Positions 63,049-64,000 of a DNA stretch of 64,000 nucleotides are shown piece by piece. The stretch comes from Ancylostoma caninum (taxonomy: Eukaryota > Nematoda > Chromadorea > Rhabditida > Ancylostomatidae): assembly GCA_037903475.1 (NCBI GenBank), contig JBAJFG010000574.1, positions 372,001-436,000 of the forward strand, in the 5' to 3' direction. Made by a program: the position numbers and the translations under genes. Each line of letters starts with the position of its first letter. Within the stretch, counting starts at the first letter, position 1. Under the pieces are notes generated by a model. The model saw only the letters and a program-made list of their open reading frames with translations. It did not search any database and was not told where the DNA came from.

Positions 63049-63438
63049 GGTATTCATGAACGCACGGGTACGGGAAGGGGCGTGACGGGTACCCGCTGCA
63101 GCTGGTTCCCGGCGGGAACCTTCCTAGTCACCCGTACGGGTAAGATTTATATTCGTGAACGACCAGGAAGCGGGAAGACTGGGAAGCATCGAATAGATTC
63201 GCGTTACTATATCAAGATTCGTCAATAAAACGCAATAATATTGAAAAATGTCGCAGAAATCCACCGACGGGTAGAACTTCCCGACGCCTAGATGGTCGGG
63301 TAAGCGGAAACCTTCCCGTCCACCCGCCGGGTAGGCCGGGAAGATACCGGCCGTTTTCATGAATACAAATTTTCTACCCGCGAATCTCGTCCACCCGGCG
63401 GGTGGGTTAAAACCTTCCCGCCGACGTTCGTGAATACC
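63049..63438. mobile_element. 390-bp element with GGTATTCA inverted ends
   Basis: The left end GGTATTCATGAACGCACGGG and the inverted right end GGTATTCACGAACGTCGGCG agree closely and both lead into a GGGAAGG word. The interior is a mosaic of ACGGGT/ACCCG and CTTCCCG/CGGGAAG words in both orientations. GCT lies directly outside each end, a possible 3-bp target duplication. No transposase frame is present, so it is non-autonomous. Confidence 0.75.
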
Positions 63439-63775
63439 GCTACAGGTCTAGGATCTCTAGAATGAACCTTATCGTGTGCAACAGACTCCACCGATTGGAG
63501 CCCGTTTGCACCATCTACACCGCCTAGGCCTGGATACATTATTGGAAGGATGGGTAATCTCATAACCATCGGCATGATATTCTGCTGGCAGCAGTTCGCT
63601 ATACCCAACCTCACGTTTGGGTGAAGTTGTTGATGGGTGCGAGGTAGTGGGCAATTTGGGTGAGCTAGCACGTTTACTATTGGTAATCCCAATGATGCCC
63701 TGACCGGGCACTATTCCACTTGTTCTGCCCCAAAATCTCAAAATCAAGAATTCCTCTCAAACCTCGCCCAGGGAC
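63439..63775. other. Intergenic, nothing recognised
   Basis: Minus-strand frames of about 90-110 codons cross this interval and run into the neighbouring element. They have no recognisable family. Confidence 0.35.
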
Positions 63776-63975
63776 GTTATTTGACATGCTGATCAAATGA
63801 CACTCACTTTGTGCAGTAATCCCATTTGGGTAAGGTATCAGCATATACCCCCCGTAGACAAAAATCCAAGTGATTCCATGAGATACCTTACTTACCCTAA
63901 CCCTGCCACAACCCTACCCAGGTGAGGTTACGGCATGGAATGAATGTGATATTCATGATCAGCATGTCAAATAAC
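63776..63975. mobile_element. 200-bp MITE-like element with perfect 20-bp ends
   Basis: GTTATTTGACATGCTGATCA at the left is repeated exactly in inverted form at the right (TGATCAGCATGTCAAATAAC). Further inside, related words such as GGTAAGGTATC and GATACCTTACTTACC also pair in inverted orientation, so the whole interval can fold back. No open frame of note. Confidence 0.75.
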
Positions 63976-64000
63976 CTTACTGTATAGTGGAGTCGTTTTG

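Overview
This window reads as nuclear DNA of a nematode, most likely a strongylid (hookworm-like) parasite. It has AT-rich spacers, short GT-AG introns (54-114 nt in places), exons spread over kilobases, many small inverted-repeat elements, and a clear orthologue of the nematode germline RNA regulator MEX-3. There are no operons of bacterial type, no plausible CRISPR array and no rRNA. The species call is an inference; only the nematode-type MEX-3 supports it strongly.

Two protein-coding genes can be reconstructed. The first is mex-3, plus strand, ten coding exons from 31653 to 41923. The phases chain without a break into 471 codons plus stop, with two KH domains (GRQG and GPKG loops) and no C-terminal RING. 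The second is a minus-strand gene from about 62834 down to 57532 that encodes an acidic protein with four AT-hooks. Eleven exons (61521 to 57532) are joined in phase with confidence, and a plausible first coding exon sits at 62834-62763. The two genes converge and are separated by about 15.6 kb.

Layout: 1-25.7 kb is gene-poor sequence with a polypyrimidine tract, several MITE-like elements and GC-rich patches. 25.7-31.6 kb is a CpG-rich, triplet-rich stretch leading into mex-3 and is its probable promoter and 5' untranslated region. 31.6-41.9 kb is mex-3, whose first three introns hold more GC-rich blocks. 42-57.5 kb is gene-poor, with MITEs, simple repeats and a few orphan open frames. 57.5-62.9 kb is the AT-hook gene. 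62.9-64 kb holds two more inverted-repeat elements.

The clearest novel-looking material is mobile: a family of about 300 bp with CAGTGCC ends and TA flanks (three near-complete copies and one partial), a 326 bp foldback with arms of about 90 bp, a 390 bp element with GGTATTCA ends, a 200 bp element with 20 bp perfect ends, and a dispersed TTCGAAATCGAAT repeat. I found no convincing new multi-gene system. Most long open frames lie in GC-rich blocks and look like chance.
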